Counted from the first letter of the stretch, positions 1-13,178 are shown. The stretch: DNA of 64,000 bases from Siphonodentalium dalli (GCA_032622095.1 CP136067.1:126577030-126641029); one strand, 5' to 3'. A program made the numbers and translations. The notes: generated by a model from the sequence alone, not told the origin.

Positions 1-1454
1 TCGATGTTACCCGATGTGAACCTTGTATAAACATTGGAGATATTGTGTCGGGTCTCGGGCCTTTCGTGGATTTCAACCACATAAACATTAACGAGCCAAG
101 TTCTGACCGTTCAAGTGCCAAAGTAAATGCCTTTACAATTTTATTGTCCGCCTCTTCAAAGACATCACACATACCCACCAAGTATAACAACCCCCAAAAT
201 GACACACGCCGTTACCGGTTATCGTTATCCGTTTGGTACTGCATGCACACGGCCGATCGTTAGATGCTAATGAAACTTCCAGGTAATTTATTTAAATTGA
301 AACAAGACATTTGCAGTGGGCTCATGGTATAAATCAAATAAATGTTATAAAACCTAGAATTAATTCGAATAACTCTGCAATACAGTGATGTATGCCATAT
401 TTACACATCCATACGCATGTTGTTGGCGACAATTGACGTACATCACATCGCCTCAACAATGAAACCGGAACTTTGAAATAAAATCATCACCACGCATGAC
501 AAAACAAGCCCTACATGTGCATAAATTAACCGTATAGGTTTGTAATTGTTAACGCACGGTGGGGTGACGTGCACAGAACACAAAACAACACGTGTGTTAA
601 TGGGTTCTATGATACGGCACTTGTGCCATCGCGAAAAGATATAATTATAGTTATATCTCTCTGAGCTAATACTAATACTCGTGCCGTACAAACCCATTAA
701 CACAATCTTAATTGTCTGTTCTGTATAACTGTATATATGTCGCTCACTAACATAAGGCGCCCTCTTCTTTGCTTAGTGGTTTGGTACACAATTATGAGTC
801 ATGTTATATTTCGCTCAATTTTAAATTCGCGTATCGACGGGTATGCGAAACATTGTGATGCGCGAATTTAAATGTGAGTAATATGCCCATGCAGGTCAAA
901 CTGACTGTTAGTATACATGTGTAAAGGAACTCATCGAGTCCTCCATTATATGCGGGGAGCTCATAGAGACTCGTTAAAAAGTGTCACTTGATTCAACTTT
1001 GCGAACTGTTCTTATTGAACACACAGACAAAGACCACATGACAACAATGATCAACACATTCGCCGTTGTTTTCTAAAGACGTGTAAACACATCCGGTATC
1101 TCGCCTGCAATGAAAGCTTCACGTACGATCGATGGCTGATACGAAAGATGCACACCAACAACGAACTCTTCAGACATAATATGTTCTTGTTCGGTGTGTA
1201 AAACTGACAACTTAGTATCCAGGCGCTATATATGGAGCAATGTAACATCCTACTAACATCGCCGAAAATTTGAAGCAAATCGACCGTACCACTCCAGAAA
1301 AAACATGTCAGAACTACGCTCAATTGTAAATATTTACTACTCGATTGGGGACGCATCTATCAGCGACAAATAAACGGAAACGATTTCGCCATCAAATGAC
1401 ATTACATTAATTCATATATACGAATGCCGGTGTGTGTTGTCAATCTGGATTTAA
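1..1454. other. No gene recognised
   Basis: AT-rich DNA with only short chance reading frames. A small inverted repeat lies near 818-872 (AATTCGCG-type arms around a loop of about 30 bp). No family or splice structure was recognised. Confidence 0.5.
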
Positions 1455-2565
1455 GGGTCCTACTAAAAGCCGACAGCACCCGACGGCACCCGACCACAAC
1501 CGACAACACAGGCCCAGGGGTCCGAGCGTGATGGTGTTTGCACTAGAGGTGCAGAATAGACCTGATGTACTAATGTTCCAATCCCCAAGTTGATAGCTCG
1601 AGCGGACACGGCACTGTTAACTTTCCACCGGTTCCGCCAGGTAGCCAAATCCAAAAAGGCACCGACCGCACCGACCCTGTCTGCCTGACCACGGAAATGG
1701 ACATTATATCATGCAGCAGGGAATATCCTTGTGCATCCATGGGCGATCGGACAAATCGCTCGATGCACCGGAAGTGAATAAATTAACCCATACACTGCTG
1801 CTGAGTTAGCTATAAATGTACGCAAAAATGCCGAAAATAACACCCGCCGACCGCACCGCCCTTAGGAGTCCGAGCGTGATGGGTTTGCAATATCGTGCAG
1901 AAAAGACCTGAACGTACCAAAGTTCCAATCTTCAAGTCGACAGTTCGAGCGGACACGGCACTGTTACGCCCTTACTTGCCGCCGGTGTTCCACAAAGGCG
2001 GCGACCGCACCGACCCTGGCTGCCTGACCACGGAAATTGACATTATATCATGCAGCAGGGAATACCCCTATGCATCCATGGGCGATCGGACAAATCGCTA
2101 GCTGCCGCGTAAATGAATAAATCAACCCATACGCTGCTGCCGAATTCGCTATGAATGTACGCAAAAACGCCGAAAATAAATCCCGCAAACCACATCACTC
2201 TCGGACACCTGTGGGCGGTGCGGTCGGCGGGTGTCATTTTCGGCGTTTTTGCGTACATTCATAGCGAATTCGGCAGCAGTGAATGGAATAATTTATTCAC
2301 TTCCGCTGCAGCTAGCGACTTGTCCGATCGCCCATGCATAGGGGTATTCGCTGCATAATATGATGTCCATTTCCGGTGCGGTCTGTGCCTTTTTGGTGTT
2401 CGCTTATCTGACGGAACCGGTCGCATGTTATGGGTTAACAGTGCGTATCCACTTAAGCTATCTACTTGGGAATTGGAACTTTAGTACATTCAAGACTATT
2501 CTGCACGATAGTGCAAATCCCATCACGATCGGACCACTGGGGGCGGTGCGGTCGGCTGGTGTTAA
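1455..2565. repeat. Foldback element with internal 339 bp repeat
   Basis: A GC-richer block in AT-rich surroundings. A segment containing CCGCACCGACCCTG, CTGACCACGGAAAT and CATGGGCGATCGGACAAAT occurs at about 1659-1760 and again at about 1998-2100 in the same direction. It then recurs in reverse complement at about 2318-2400. The turn-around lies near 2185-2215, where GCAAAAACGCCGAAAAT is followed by its reverse complement. The flanks (GTCCGAGCGTGATGG on the left, CCATCACGATCGGACC on the right) are also inverted. This is a foldback transposon or MITE relic with no protein of its own. Reading frames inside it are repeat shadows. Confidence 0.75.
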
Positions 2566-2566
2566 A

Positions 2567-3186
2567 CTACGGATATGGCAAAACGACACATTTTAGAAAG
2601 AACAGACATTCGAGTGACGTAGATGCCTATTCGTATTTATTATCAGTAGTAGATCATTGTACAAAAGGTGTTGAATAGCATATTGTCAGGACCACTTGAC
2701 CAGAATAATTCCACTGTGAATCAATCAGTCCGTCCTACGTATGGCTCTATTTCGGACTGGCGATTCCGTGCTAATATCAGAGAACACACCACATCCTTTA
2801 TATACTAATGCACCCAAATAATCCACACGGTGTGTCGTATCCAGCAGTCGATAGGACGCAATGCATTCATTGAAATGATAATAAATATACCGGTCCGATT
2901 TGATGGTGTATTTTTGGGGATCGACATTATGTTTATAACCACACCATGTCTTAACCACATCCTGTCGATGCCTAATTTAGCCTTATGCCCACTTCAATTA
3001 CAATACCAGGAATCAGTCTGCCTCTGTTATCTGTATAGACTCAGAGAGCATTTCCTACTAGTGTGACGAATTTGATGCTACTTATGTAGAATACGGTTAT
3101 ATCTCAACACAGAACATTTAAGCAGGTCTAATATTGTGTCATTTTCTTATACTACCCATATATTGCCCTAATCTAAATGTACTGTG
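2567..3186 (+). repeat. Dispersed repeat, copy 1 of an inverted pair
   Basis: This stretch of about 620 bp matches 25104-25741 in reverse complement almost throughout. Both copies hold the same landmarks: CTACGGATATGGCAAAACG at one edge, GTCCGTCCTACGTATGGC in the middle and ATATATTGCCCTA at the other edge. The copies differ by scattered substitutions and small indels. It is a dispersed element or an inverted segmental duplication. No coding capacity is convincing. Confidence 0.85.
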
Positions 3187-3539
3187 AACAGAATGATTGA
3201 TTCTTGCTGTCTATATACGTATAGGAAATGTTTTCAACGTAGGTGTGAAACCGGACCTTAGCATCTTTAACCATGGGTGAAGTCTCACATACACTAAAGA
3301 GTTCTCCATCCGTCGCACGTTTGAGTGGAGCAAACTGTTTATAATTAGCATTTATAGACAGACTGCACATCCGTATATTTCTATTTGCGGACCGATTTTC
3401 ATGTCGGTCTCAATATATTTTCAATGCTGTCTTGTTCAATATAACATCGACGCACTCATAGAGGAAGTAATGCCATCATTATAATTATAATCAATCCACC
3501 CCGCACTGTATAGCTTATTCTGGTGGCGGCGTTTCCGTG

Positions 3540-3835
3540 TTCATCTAACGAGAGGAGAATCATCGAACGTTACACAGAAAAGTTAACTATCGTGTTTATC
3601 ATATTTTCTATACCATTTTGTTACGACCAAGGTCATAATGGAACACATGAAAAGACATAACCACCAGCCAGCCTTTTCTGTTAAAATAAAGCACAAGGAT
3701 ACCGAATGACGCAAACATAGAAAACACGAGAGGAGAAAACCCGTCGCTACTCAGAAGAGTTGACTGTTCTGTTTATTATGATTTCTATACCAGTCTGTTA
3801 CGACCCAGACAACAATGGAACACATATTTATACCT
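3540..3835. repeat. Direct repeat pair, about 110 bp units
   Basis: The segment at 3542-3652 (CGAGAGGAGAA, TTCTATACCA, TGTTACGACC, AATGGAACACAT) recurs at 3722-3834 in the same order with substitutions, at a period of about 180 bp. The surrounding 3187-3935 shows nothing else. Confidence 0.65.
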
Positions 3836-4049
3836 AACAAGTTTGTAACGCTACAACATAGCAGAATGACGCAGTGCTGATAGTACACTGTTAAATATAA
3901 CAATCCGTTTAGGTTATGTAGAGTATCAAAATGAGTCTTGGTTCCAAAGCTTTTGATATTTAAGTCATACAATGGTATTGTACAGTCTCACTCTCAGTTC
4001 CAAAGCTTTTGGTATTATCTCGATACCAAATTGATAACCCAAGCTGATT

Positions 4050-4114
4050 GGGTGTGGCGATCACGTGTGTCGGGTGTCTTGTCGGGTGCAAATGACAAAA
4101 CTGAAGGGAACAAA
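4050..4114 (+). promoter_or_regulatory. Possible GC-richer core promoter with E-box
   Basis: A local rise in GC and CpG content within AT-rich DNA. It has a CACGTG E-box at 4070-4075 and GTCGGGTG twice (about 4078 and 4082), and runs straight into AAAATGGCCGC, a YY1-like site overlapping the start codon of the candidate exon at 4115. YY1-type sites overlapping the first ATG are common in animal housekeeping promoters. Promoter function here is inference from composition and position only. Confidence 0.3.
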
Positions 4115-4234
4115 ATGGCCGCGCCTCGACTCGCCGTCATCTATCGTTTTACATTATCTTATAACAACGAAGAAACACGACACAACACCAGCTTGCATCT
4201 TTTATTTGAAGCCGTATTCGGCATCGACTTACAG
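4115..4234 (+). CDS. Candidate first coding exon, product unrecognised
   Basis: The frame starts with ATGGCC in a good initiation context (ACAAAATGG) and runs 40 codons, beginning MAAPRLAVIYRF and ending FEAVFGIDLQ, to a possible splice donor CAG|GTACAC at 4234/4235. Without splicing the frame stops four codons later. The start overlaps a YY1-like motif and follows an E-box, the usual look of an animal first exon. I do not recognise the protein and could not find the next exon. It could instead be a chance frame in a repeat. An overlapping frame in another phase runs to 4427 and seems less likely. Confidence 0.3.
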
Positions 4235-6789
4235 GTACACTTTTGAAGTTTTAGTGTGGCCTAAAATGATACAATTTGGTTGCCAAGCCGTGAAAACCGA
4301 AGCCGTGAAAATTGAAATGATAAATAGTTTTTATTTTTGGCCAAATTTATCGAAATTGGATCCAATAGTTACTTCTTATACTGTAGATGTTCTAGAATAT
4401 TGTCAACATTGTTTGATCTGGGTCTGAATGTGAACCAGAGAAGCTGTTAAACTACAAACACCTGTTCACTGTTCCCAACATTCCAAGCCAATGCTGTTTA
4501 CACTGGGTACTGACACGAGAATAATTTCCCATATCTTTATGTCAACCACTCAGGCTAGTGATTAGTACAGGACAATATTAACAACAACGTAGTCACTGAG
4601 AAAGTTTAGTTTGAATTGGTGTGTCGATATTCTCTTCCGAATTAATGATCGCAAACTGACATGTGGACACAGATCATTCACTCATGATATATCATATTTA
4701 TCTATTTTCATCGAAACATGCGTGTGGGCATGTCTACGAGTTGAGAACCATGTCGCAAAATCATCGTCTACAGTCTACTGAACATTGTGTTGAACGTTTC
4801 TACGGAGTCTGCGACGAACTGATAGGCCTTCTGATTTATAGTGTTTTGATGTATGCATGGACTGGCTGTAAGGTGGTAGGTCGTTAATGACTGCGGTTGT
4901 ACCGCCATTCAACCACAGTTGAGTGGTATCACCGCGACTGACATTTTTCTTATGCGGCATTGCTTTATAAATGCATGACATTCTTATGTCTCACCCTAAT
5001 GGTACTTCCAGTGCTCGCCGAACGCAACAAAATGGGCGATATTAGTTGCACACGTGTTCGCAAAAGATAGAACACATGCGATATTACCCTATATGTCACT
5101 TTTAGTGCACAACTAATGTCGCATGATTGGTCGCTTTCTATACGCGCCAGAAGTGCCATTAGGAAGTGGCCAGAATAATAATCCACTGACCGTACATTTC
5201 TATATTGGCATCTGAGGCTATTTCTACGGCATCGCCTTTTGCTGTAGCTGATATCGAGGGTTGAGTTAACTATGCACAAAACAATACCGCTATTTCAATT
5301 AATAAATTGTTTAAGGTTTATACAACAAGTTGTTCACTGACCGACATTCGCGATTGCATTATCAACTAGAATGCACTCATAGAGATGCCGACTTGCGCAA
5401 AGCTACCGATATTAGAAATTGTATATTAAAATGTTTGTGGTGTTAGCGGTATACCACCATATTTAAGAGTGGGTATAGTGGGTGTGCGCGGTGGAGCTTG
5501 GGCTACATGGGCTAACATTTTGGAAATTCCAGTGGCATCCTCTTAAATTGAAAATAGGAATATAACCTGGTGCAAAATCGAACAGTGGAGGTTTCGGGAA
5601 AATTTCACCTCTTCACAATACAAACCATTAACAATACCATGCATATATGTAGCTCGAAGATAAAGTTAAGTGAATTCACAACTCTTTGAACTGAAGATAT
5701 ATTGATTTTGAATATTTTAGAAATGACAGTTCAATTTGTGTCATCATTAATAAAAATTGGAATACTAGTAGTTTGCTGGAATTTCTCGCAATATACCGTA
5801 CATATATCTTGATTCCGAACTGATTTCATAGTATATTGTTCTGCTCACTTTTAAATTCATCGGACATCCCAGTACATGTAGTCCAGATTCGAACTGGGCC
5901 CAAATTTAATTATAAGTCAACAAGGACCACAACTGCGGTGAAAATGGACAGACCAAACCTATATTCTATCTTGATCTGTTAATTTGTACTTTACAAAATT
6001 AGTATTTGATTAATCCACACACACGTACTTTTACCATACCAAATTTGAATACAATCAGATAACTATAACTAAAGCGATCACCTGGAAACCAAAATAATCG
6101 TCAAATTATACATTATACAAGTCGACAAGGGACAAGGACCATAAGTTAACTCCGGAAATAATTGACAGTCCGAATCCAACTTTGAACTATATTTTCATGT
6201 GGCTGATCCACATACAAAAAATGAAGACAATTATAAAATAAAAGTGAAGTTATCACCAAGGATCAAAATAACAGGCAGATTCCAAGTCAACAAGAAACAT
6301 AACTGCGCAAAAGTGGGTGGAATGAACCCAAATTCGGACTTGATTTGCGTCTGTATGTGTCTAATCCACATACAAACATTTAAAACAATCAGGTAACTAA
6401 AAACAAAGTTGCATGTATCATCTGGAAACCATCTGGGATGGACGTATAGCTGATTCCTAAACCGACAGTGCCTGTAAATTTGTTTGGGTGGGGGGCGCAA
6501 AACATGCAGGTGAGATTACAATGGGGAAGATTGCCGTGTGGTGAATGATACTGGTATATTTGTCTCACCATAATCTTACTATTACCAGGCATTGGCATGA
6601 ATGAGGGCATGTATGAAATTTGTAAGAGGTATCGGTAGGTAAATGTGCATGTATGGTGGGCAATGTTCATCCTGGGTACCCCAGTGTTGACTGATACTTA
6701 CATGTATATGTAGTATTAATATATCTAGTTACACAATATGTAAGTTCAACAATAAGGCTGGTATGCAAGCCCCAAATTCAATCTCATAC
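4235..6789. other. No gene recognised
   Basis: AT-rich sequence with short unrelated reading frames. Loosely repeated phrases such as 'caagtcaacaagg(g)acaa.gacca' occur near 5917-5932, 6120-6140 and 6286-6302. They suggest a decayed tandem repeat but are too diverged to delimit. Confidence 0.4.
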
Positions 6790-6794
6790 CCATC

Positions 6795-6985
6795 ACTTGT
6801 TAGCCCTTTCATGATTGGAGCTTCCTGAAGGTTTGCGAAGACCCCCAATATGGAGCCTCGCATATATTTAGAAGAGAACACAATGGCCTAATATTATTTA
6901 CATCGACCCTGTAAGTCAGTGCATTATCTTATATATGCGAGGCTCCAATGGGACACTCGCATATACATCGCAAGAGAATGCACTG
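6795..6985. mobile_element. MITE-like repeat, GCGAGGCTCC family, copy 1
   Basis: The copy begins with CCCTTTCATGATTGGAGCTTCCTGAA and has inverted arms GGAGCCTCGCATATAT (about 6851) and ATATATGCGAGGCTCC (about 6934). TGCATT(A/C)TCTTATATATGCGAG is shared with copies near 27798, 30215 (inside the palindromic element) and 53785. It is a short non-autonomous DNA element or its decayed relic. It encodes nothing. Confidence 0.6.
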
Positions 6986-6989
6986 TAGG

Positions 6990-8150
6990 GATGTGCTGTT
7001 TTATGGTTTCTCTGTTTTCTTTCGGTTGTACATGTACATGTATATCAAAAGCAAACCACAACCGATATATTCTATAAAACTATTCTTCATGTTTCAATTA
7101 ACCTATGCCGATGGTCATTGAATGACGCTTTTACAAGATCTGTGGCTAGGCCAAACAAAAAAAACATCTCGTTCCGATACCCTGACAGGCTGAGATTTAT
7201 TTTTTTCAATTTTCTCTTCGAAGCTAGTCTATATACTTACCTGTTAGAGTGCTCAATGTGAATATTTATCATTCTCAGAACTAAATCGCAAAAATAAGTG
7301 GTTTATATTAAGCTCAAAATAGAGATAATACTGCAGAGTGAATACATTCAAGGGACAACATTTTGTATCCAATGCTTCACGCTTGGCTTATGTTCTATAC
7401 ACATGGATCTAGCGTATTTCATGGCACCATGACTACAGGTACACTATTATAACACTTACGGCTGAAAGTTAAAATAAAACAGAAATTTGCAAAACAAAAG
7501 TTTACATGTAAATGATCGATATCCTCATGCCGGCCTCAAGAATTTCAACTTTTAGTGTGACGACCCGCTAATACAGCTATACCTAAAAGTAATTTACCAC
7601 CTCTAATGAGGTGTCGCCCTGGTAATACTGCGGTAACCTCCAACACTCGCGAGAGTATTTAACTGTCGATATATCATAAAGAAAGTAATGCGGCCGAAAT
7701 AGGACAGTGTTTGTTTTAATACAGTGGTGTTGACGATTAATCGAAATACAGTATGGCCCAAGAGAGTAACGTTAAAGTTAAATGTCACTCATTGGTCATG
7801 TCACATGCATGTAAAGAGTATTTGATAGTCAAAACGCTCAACACCAAGCAGACCCCCCCCCCCCACTAATTGAACTTTTCTTAGAAATGGCACCAAAGTA
7901 TTTACCGGTATTTTTTGTGTTGAATGGGTCACTATGAATCACTCTCCTAAACAATCGCCACGGTGTTGAATGTTTTGCTTATCGTTCATTATTCACTTGC
8001 TGTATATAAACAAACGCTCGACTCACACAAAGTGTGGGGATAATAACGCATTCATATGATCATTATTATATATTATATATACTCTGTGTTATATAACATT
8101 ATGCACATTAAGTCACTACCGGTGATTTATGATCCACTTTATTAACATAA
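6990..8150. other. No gene recognised
   Basis: AT-rich DNA. A run of 12 or so C residues lies at about 7853-7864. No exon-like frame with plausible splice sites was seen. Confidence 0.4.
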
Positions 8151-8159
8151 CATTACAAC

Positions 8160-9420
8160 CAGCGACATCAGTTAACACCAAACTTACAAATAATACTCTC
8201 CATGATATCAGGAGTCTAATAGTGTGATTTAATGATGTCAAAAGTGGGGCCATTCGAGTCAGGGGTGCCTAGAGTGTGAGAGTGACACAAACATTGATAA
8301 ACAGTATGTTTAGCGCCGATTTCCACCTGATTGATACATATTCTTCTCCGTGATACGAATAATCTAATCGTCTGGTTTAAATGCGCCAATTGGTGCCTCT
8401 TGGGTGAGAGATATGCAATAGTGGCCCTAAATTCAATACGAATTTGTATATATATTCATCTCTATAATGAGTCTAAGTGTGTGGTTTAATGATGTCAAAA
8501 GTGGCGCCGCTTGGGTCCGAAATAGGGACTGGAGGGTCACCAAAAACTTATAAACATATGTTTAGTGCCAATTACCATCAAACTCATACACGTTCTTCTC
8601 AAATGATACAATTAATCAAATATTTGCTAATATATGTCTGTGTTCTATATATAACTTTAAGGGTACAGTCGAGATGGCACCAAGGCGGTCTAACATGGGT
8701 AACGTTTTACGAGTAAGATAATGGTGCAGGTTAAAATTTTCTAAAGTGACGTTGTTGGTGCCAGGGGAGGGGCTATTTTTAGCGCAGATTTCGACCAAAT
8801 TGATATATTATTCTTCTCAGTGAAACGAGGAATATAAAAGTGTGATTTAAAAACGCGAAATTTGTGCCCTTTGGTGAGATATGGGGGAGGGGTAATAACT
8901 ATGATAAGAATTTGTTTAGTTGCTGATTACCACCAAACTTATATATAATCATCTCCATTACATAATACATGCACGAGTCTGATAGACGTGGTTTAAATAT
9001 GACAAAAGTGGCCCGGTTCAAGTCATGCATGAGGGGAGTTGCACCAAAGTTGATAAAAATATATTTAGCACTAATTCCACCAAATTCATGCACGTTCTTC
9101 TCTAATTACACGATGATTCAAATCACATTTGGGGTCGTTTGGGTCATGGATGGCGAGAGGAGATTCACTAAGATTGTTCAATTCGCCGATTTTCAACAAA
9201 GTTATATATAGTCATCTCCCAGGCCATATCCATGTCGTTCTAAGGGGTTTATGTCATTCCAATTTCACAATCTCGACAAATGGTGATCGAATTAAGACAC
9301 CTGAACCAGGGGGTAGTAAAAAAATTGCAGGAACGTATGCCGTTTTTTTGCATCTGGCATTTTCGGTGACCCACCACCCACAAACCAGCAAAAAAAAAAC
9401 ATTTTAGTCCAATTTTTTGA
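8160..9420. repeat. Degenerate tandem array, units about 250 bp
   Basis: Related phrases recur in one direction: GATGTCAAAAGTGG followed by a GGGTC- or GAGTC-type segment near 8233, 8490 and (as TATGACAAAAGTGG) 8998. TTTAGYGCYRATT and 'accaaacttat...ttcttctc' recur near 8310, 8560, 8780, 8920 and 9070. Units are diverged by many substitutions and indels. The array has no stable coding frame, although small frames arise by chance in each unit. Confidence 0.6.
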
Positions 9421-9579
9421 CACCCACCCCCCAAATTTCACTAAAATTGGTATAAAATCGCATAAAACTCTACTAATATCACTCATATGAGTGGGAATTA
9501 TCTTAATTATATCAAATAACAGTTTAACCTGTTTCAGAAGCTGTTTTAATTGAAAAAAAAAGTTTTATAAATTGCTGAT

Positions 9580-10580
9580 CATCTGTAAACCTTGGTCATT
9601 GTGCAGAATGGACAAAATTTCATAATTTCTAACTATATCCTGATTAGTCTGTCAACTAGCCCATTATCTAACATATTCCATACCACTTATGTTAGTCTAC
9701 TTGAGCAACTTACTTATATTATACTAAACTAGCTGAAACAGGCTCCCTTTGGGAGCTTATATGCAAAGTCGAAGATACCTGTGGGATTTAGCGGTGGCCC
9801 CTTTGTGCGTTTCAGGCACATTTGGTCATTGAAACATTTTGATTTATATATATATTGTTTTATATTTTTGTTTAAGAGTGAATTCCTTGCTCAATTTAAC
9901 AAAACTAATTTTATTTTTTTTAATTAAAAATTTTGAAAAATTAATACCATTATAATATCCGCCAGGGTACCCTGAGTCACCACACCAAATTTGGTTGAAC
10001 TCGGTCCCGGGGTCTGAGAGAGAAATCTGGACAGATCTTACTCGTTTATATATATAGATAGCTGACAAGCAGTCACAGCACTATACCAGACTTGGATACT
10101 TTAGGTCTTGTGAGAGATCATCTGAGTTGAAAGACATGTAAATAATTCACTGATTGGCTTGATGCAATGATGACAGATAGTTTCTACCCATTGATAGTCA
10201 CATTAATGTTTGAGACAGTTGCTCGCTCTTTTTCCGTGCACACACTGATCTAGGTATTAGTTACATCAGGACAAGTTTACTTATATATGCAAACTTAAAC
10301 CATTGTACAGGATACACACAATTCCATAATTTCTAACAATTTACCGATTAGTCTGTCAACCAGCCCATTATCTAGCATTACACCTTGACACTTTTGTTAG
10401 TCTACTGGAGCAACCTCTGTTGTTGCCAGACTTGGATATTTTAGGTTTTGTGAGAGTAACCGACCATGAGTCGATAGACATGCAAATATATCACTGATTG
10501 GCTTGATGCACTGATGAACAGTGTGATGACAGTTATATTCTAGCCATTGATAGTCACATTAATGTTTGAGACAGTTGCTC
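9580..10580. repeat. Two-part direct repeat A-B-A'-B'
   Basis: Segment A ('tgtcaactagcccattatcta...ttagtctact.gagcaac') lies at about 9580-9720 and again at about 10290-10425. Segment B ('ccagacttggata.tttaggt.ttgtgagag' to 'gatagtcacattaatgtttgagacagttgctc') lies at about 10087-10230 and 10427-10577. In the second copy A' and B' are adjacent. In the first copy A and B are separated by about 350 bp of unrelated DNA (9722-10070), which marks a later insertion. Confidence 0.75.
9722..10070. mobile_element. Short non-autonomous element nested in the A-B repeat
   Basis: Comparing the interrupted A|B junction with the intact A'B' junction shows about 350 bp of extra DNA. It starts near TAAACTAGCTGAAACAGGC and ends near TATATATATAGATAGCTGA. 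Internally it has ACCAAATTTGGTTGAACTCGG and GGGTCTGAGAGAG, a style of sequence common in short invertebrate transposable elements. Family not determined and no protein encoded. Confidence 0.6.
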
Positions 10581-10599
10581 ATGAGTTAATCATTTCTCA

Positions 10600-12480
10600 T
10601 CAAGCATCTGATCAAAATTTGAAAGTTCAAATATGAACCTCATTCTCTGAGAGTCGAATCGTTTTGTTTTGACGGAACCGGATCAACATGAATATGACGT
10701 GTTGTAGTCACTGGCTCAATTTGAGTGGAATTCATTGTTTGGAACAACTGTTGTAACGTCAGTGTTCCATAGCCGGTGACGCAGGTGCAGGAACCGGTGT
10801 GGTATCGGTCTGGTCAATCTTGGTTGCGTGAGAGATACGAATAATGTTGATCAGAATGTTGTATGTCTGAGTTCTGACATCAGTACACTTGTTGTAGAAA
10901 TGGCAACAGGGTGTGTGATCGATTTACTTGATGACAACAACTATTTTCATTGCATCGAAATAGGATAAATATTACTCAGCCTTACACCTTTGAATTTTGA
11001 CTTCGTAGTCCCATATGGGATACGAACGAGCCATTGCAGCATATACACCTTGACAGTTAGATTTTTGTTTTAGATTTTGTCCAATTATTATGGTCATGAC
11101 CGGAATAAAAACAGCAAGTACATATGGTTTCTTTGCTTTTACAATGTTTCTGATCATGACCATATCCCTATCAGTTAAAACATCGTAATGGATGTGGAAC
11201 ATAAGTACTTAAATTTACCTTCATGTATCCAACCTTCAATTATGGTTAAAGTTCGCAGCGATTGAATGTGAGAAGATAACTCTCCATATTAACTTTGTAA
11301 CTGTCTCAACTCAGCCAATATAGCGCTGAAGAATCCGTTATATCTCGAGTTCTCAACACAGCTCGGACTGCTCGGCTACTGTACAATGTTTTGTGAGGAG
11401 TATTCAACACCGGTGTTTGTTAAATATATGTTAGTTACATAATAGCGTCATATTTAATGTTTCTTGAACATTGAATCAGAACAGAGCCAATTAGTTTCCA
11501 AGTCCTGATTGTAGTCATGTTTTGTAGCACTTTGTCCATTGCAAATTCAGATGATCTTGTTATTCGGATCAAAACCAAGAACCAGGTATTGCGGATAGAC
11601 CTCAGCATCAGTGGAACTTAGCAAGTTATAATTATTACGCGTTTGTGTTGCCATATAACAAGCAAACAATCGACAACTAGACCAGCAGCCGCATCGGACT
11701 ACACTTCGAATAATGGTCGTGCAAACGAACTGGTACGAAGCCGTGACACGTTTAGCCACTGCATATAGCAGCCTCCCCGGTACTTCCCCGTATGTACAGT
11801 GAGATAGGCGTGAACATTACAAGATTGAAACATTTAACAGTCATAAAGACAAAATGCAAAGATACATGGCACAAGAAGCATCAAGATACATGAAAGCACA
11901 ACACACAACTAGCCACTAGGAACAAAATATACCAGAATGAAGCCATACATGTAATCCGAAACACTTTGGAGGGGCGTGACTAGCCGAATGATTGAGCCGG
12001 GTCAACTCAATCATCCGTCTTGACGCGATTTAGGACCAAAGAGTACGATGAGCTAAGCCGTATCAGCAGGTCGATGCCTCACTTTATACAGCGGCCCTAG
12101 TACCCCCAGGACTCCCGGACCGTACCAAAATTGGAATCACCCCATCAAGCAAGGTGTCACATTAGGAGAGTCTTACCTCTTGCAGAAGGAATGTATGCCT
12201 ATTCTACTCGGGCCCACACGTGGAAGCATCAATGATGGGTAGTTATCAAATAGGAAATGTCCATATGTCGTTTGTTCAACTTATTATCCAAACATTTCCC
12301 TCAATAAGAAAAGGACTTCTTCTCTACGTTTAGCTATCTCTCGTCTGCTTGTATCACCTTAACATGACTCCAAATTACTCATGGGCCAATGGATTCTCCC
12401 ACTCAGATGTAACCGTTATCCATGTATTATAAGCAAGTGTTAGAGGATGTTTTGATCAACATTGACCGTGCGTACTCACA
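10600..12480. other. No gene recognised
   Basis: No exon, RNA gene or structured repeat was recognised. The 5' end of the LINE that follows may lie somewhere in 11.8-12.6 kb, but I could not place it. Confidence 0.35.
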
Positions 12481-12659
12481 CATGTAATAAAATGTTGTTT
12501 GAAGTGGAACTACATCCAGAGTCTACAACAAAGCCCAACCTCGCTCAAGTCGGTCGCAAAAAGTTAATCATATGGCACGTGGTGTGTGGTGTTACACGAT
12601 ACAATTCCTACATTTCGTACTCACGGTAGGAGTGGAATTTATTTACTTGTATTTCTCTA

Positions 12660-13178
12660 GTGAGGAAAAGTGACTTAGATGACACAATAGGAAAACTAAA
12701 ACAAGAATATGATAAAAAACTTGAAGACACAAAAGATCAATACAGGGGTAAATTTCATGAACTAGAATTAAAATTAGACCAAATGGATATAAAAAGTAAA
12801 AATGATGATAAAGAAGCAGACTACAGAAAAGATCAACGTGATGCACTTAAACAAAAGTTCTACAAGCTCGAGCAGAAATATAATAGAGTGGAGCAGCATA
12901 CACGGAAAGAGAGTATTCGTATATATGGTATTGCTGGTGATCACAAACATGAAGACTCTGATGATAGTGAAGAAAAAGTGCTGAAAACATTAATCAAAAC
13001 ACTGGCATCGAGTCTGACTCAAGCTGATATCAGTATTGCCCACAGACTTGGTGAATACTCTGAAGGTAATTCGAGGGGCATTATTGTGAAATTCATCCTC
13101 CGGAAAACAAAAAAATTATGTGATAAACCACAGAAAGCTGCTGAAGGGGAGCAAAATAGTAATAAAAGAAGACCTTAA
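12660..13178 (+). pseudogene. LINE ORF1 protein, RNA-binding chaperone relic
   Basis: In L1-type elements ORF1p coats the element RNA and aids target-primed reverse transcription. The frame shows a long charged coiled coil (roughly residues 5-85, rich in K, D, E and L heptads). Then comes EQHTRKESIRIYGI, typical of the L1 ORF1 RNA-recognition region, and ISIAHRLGEY with GIIVKFILRK, matching the C-terminal domain. The true C-terminus (LLKGSKIVIKEDL) continues in another frame from about 13137, so a frameshift lies near 13130. No ATG opens the frame and the N-terminus is truncated or shifted. Confidence 0.8.
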
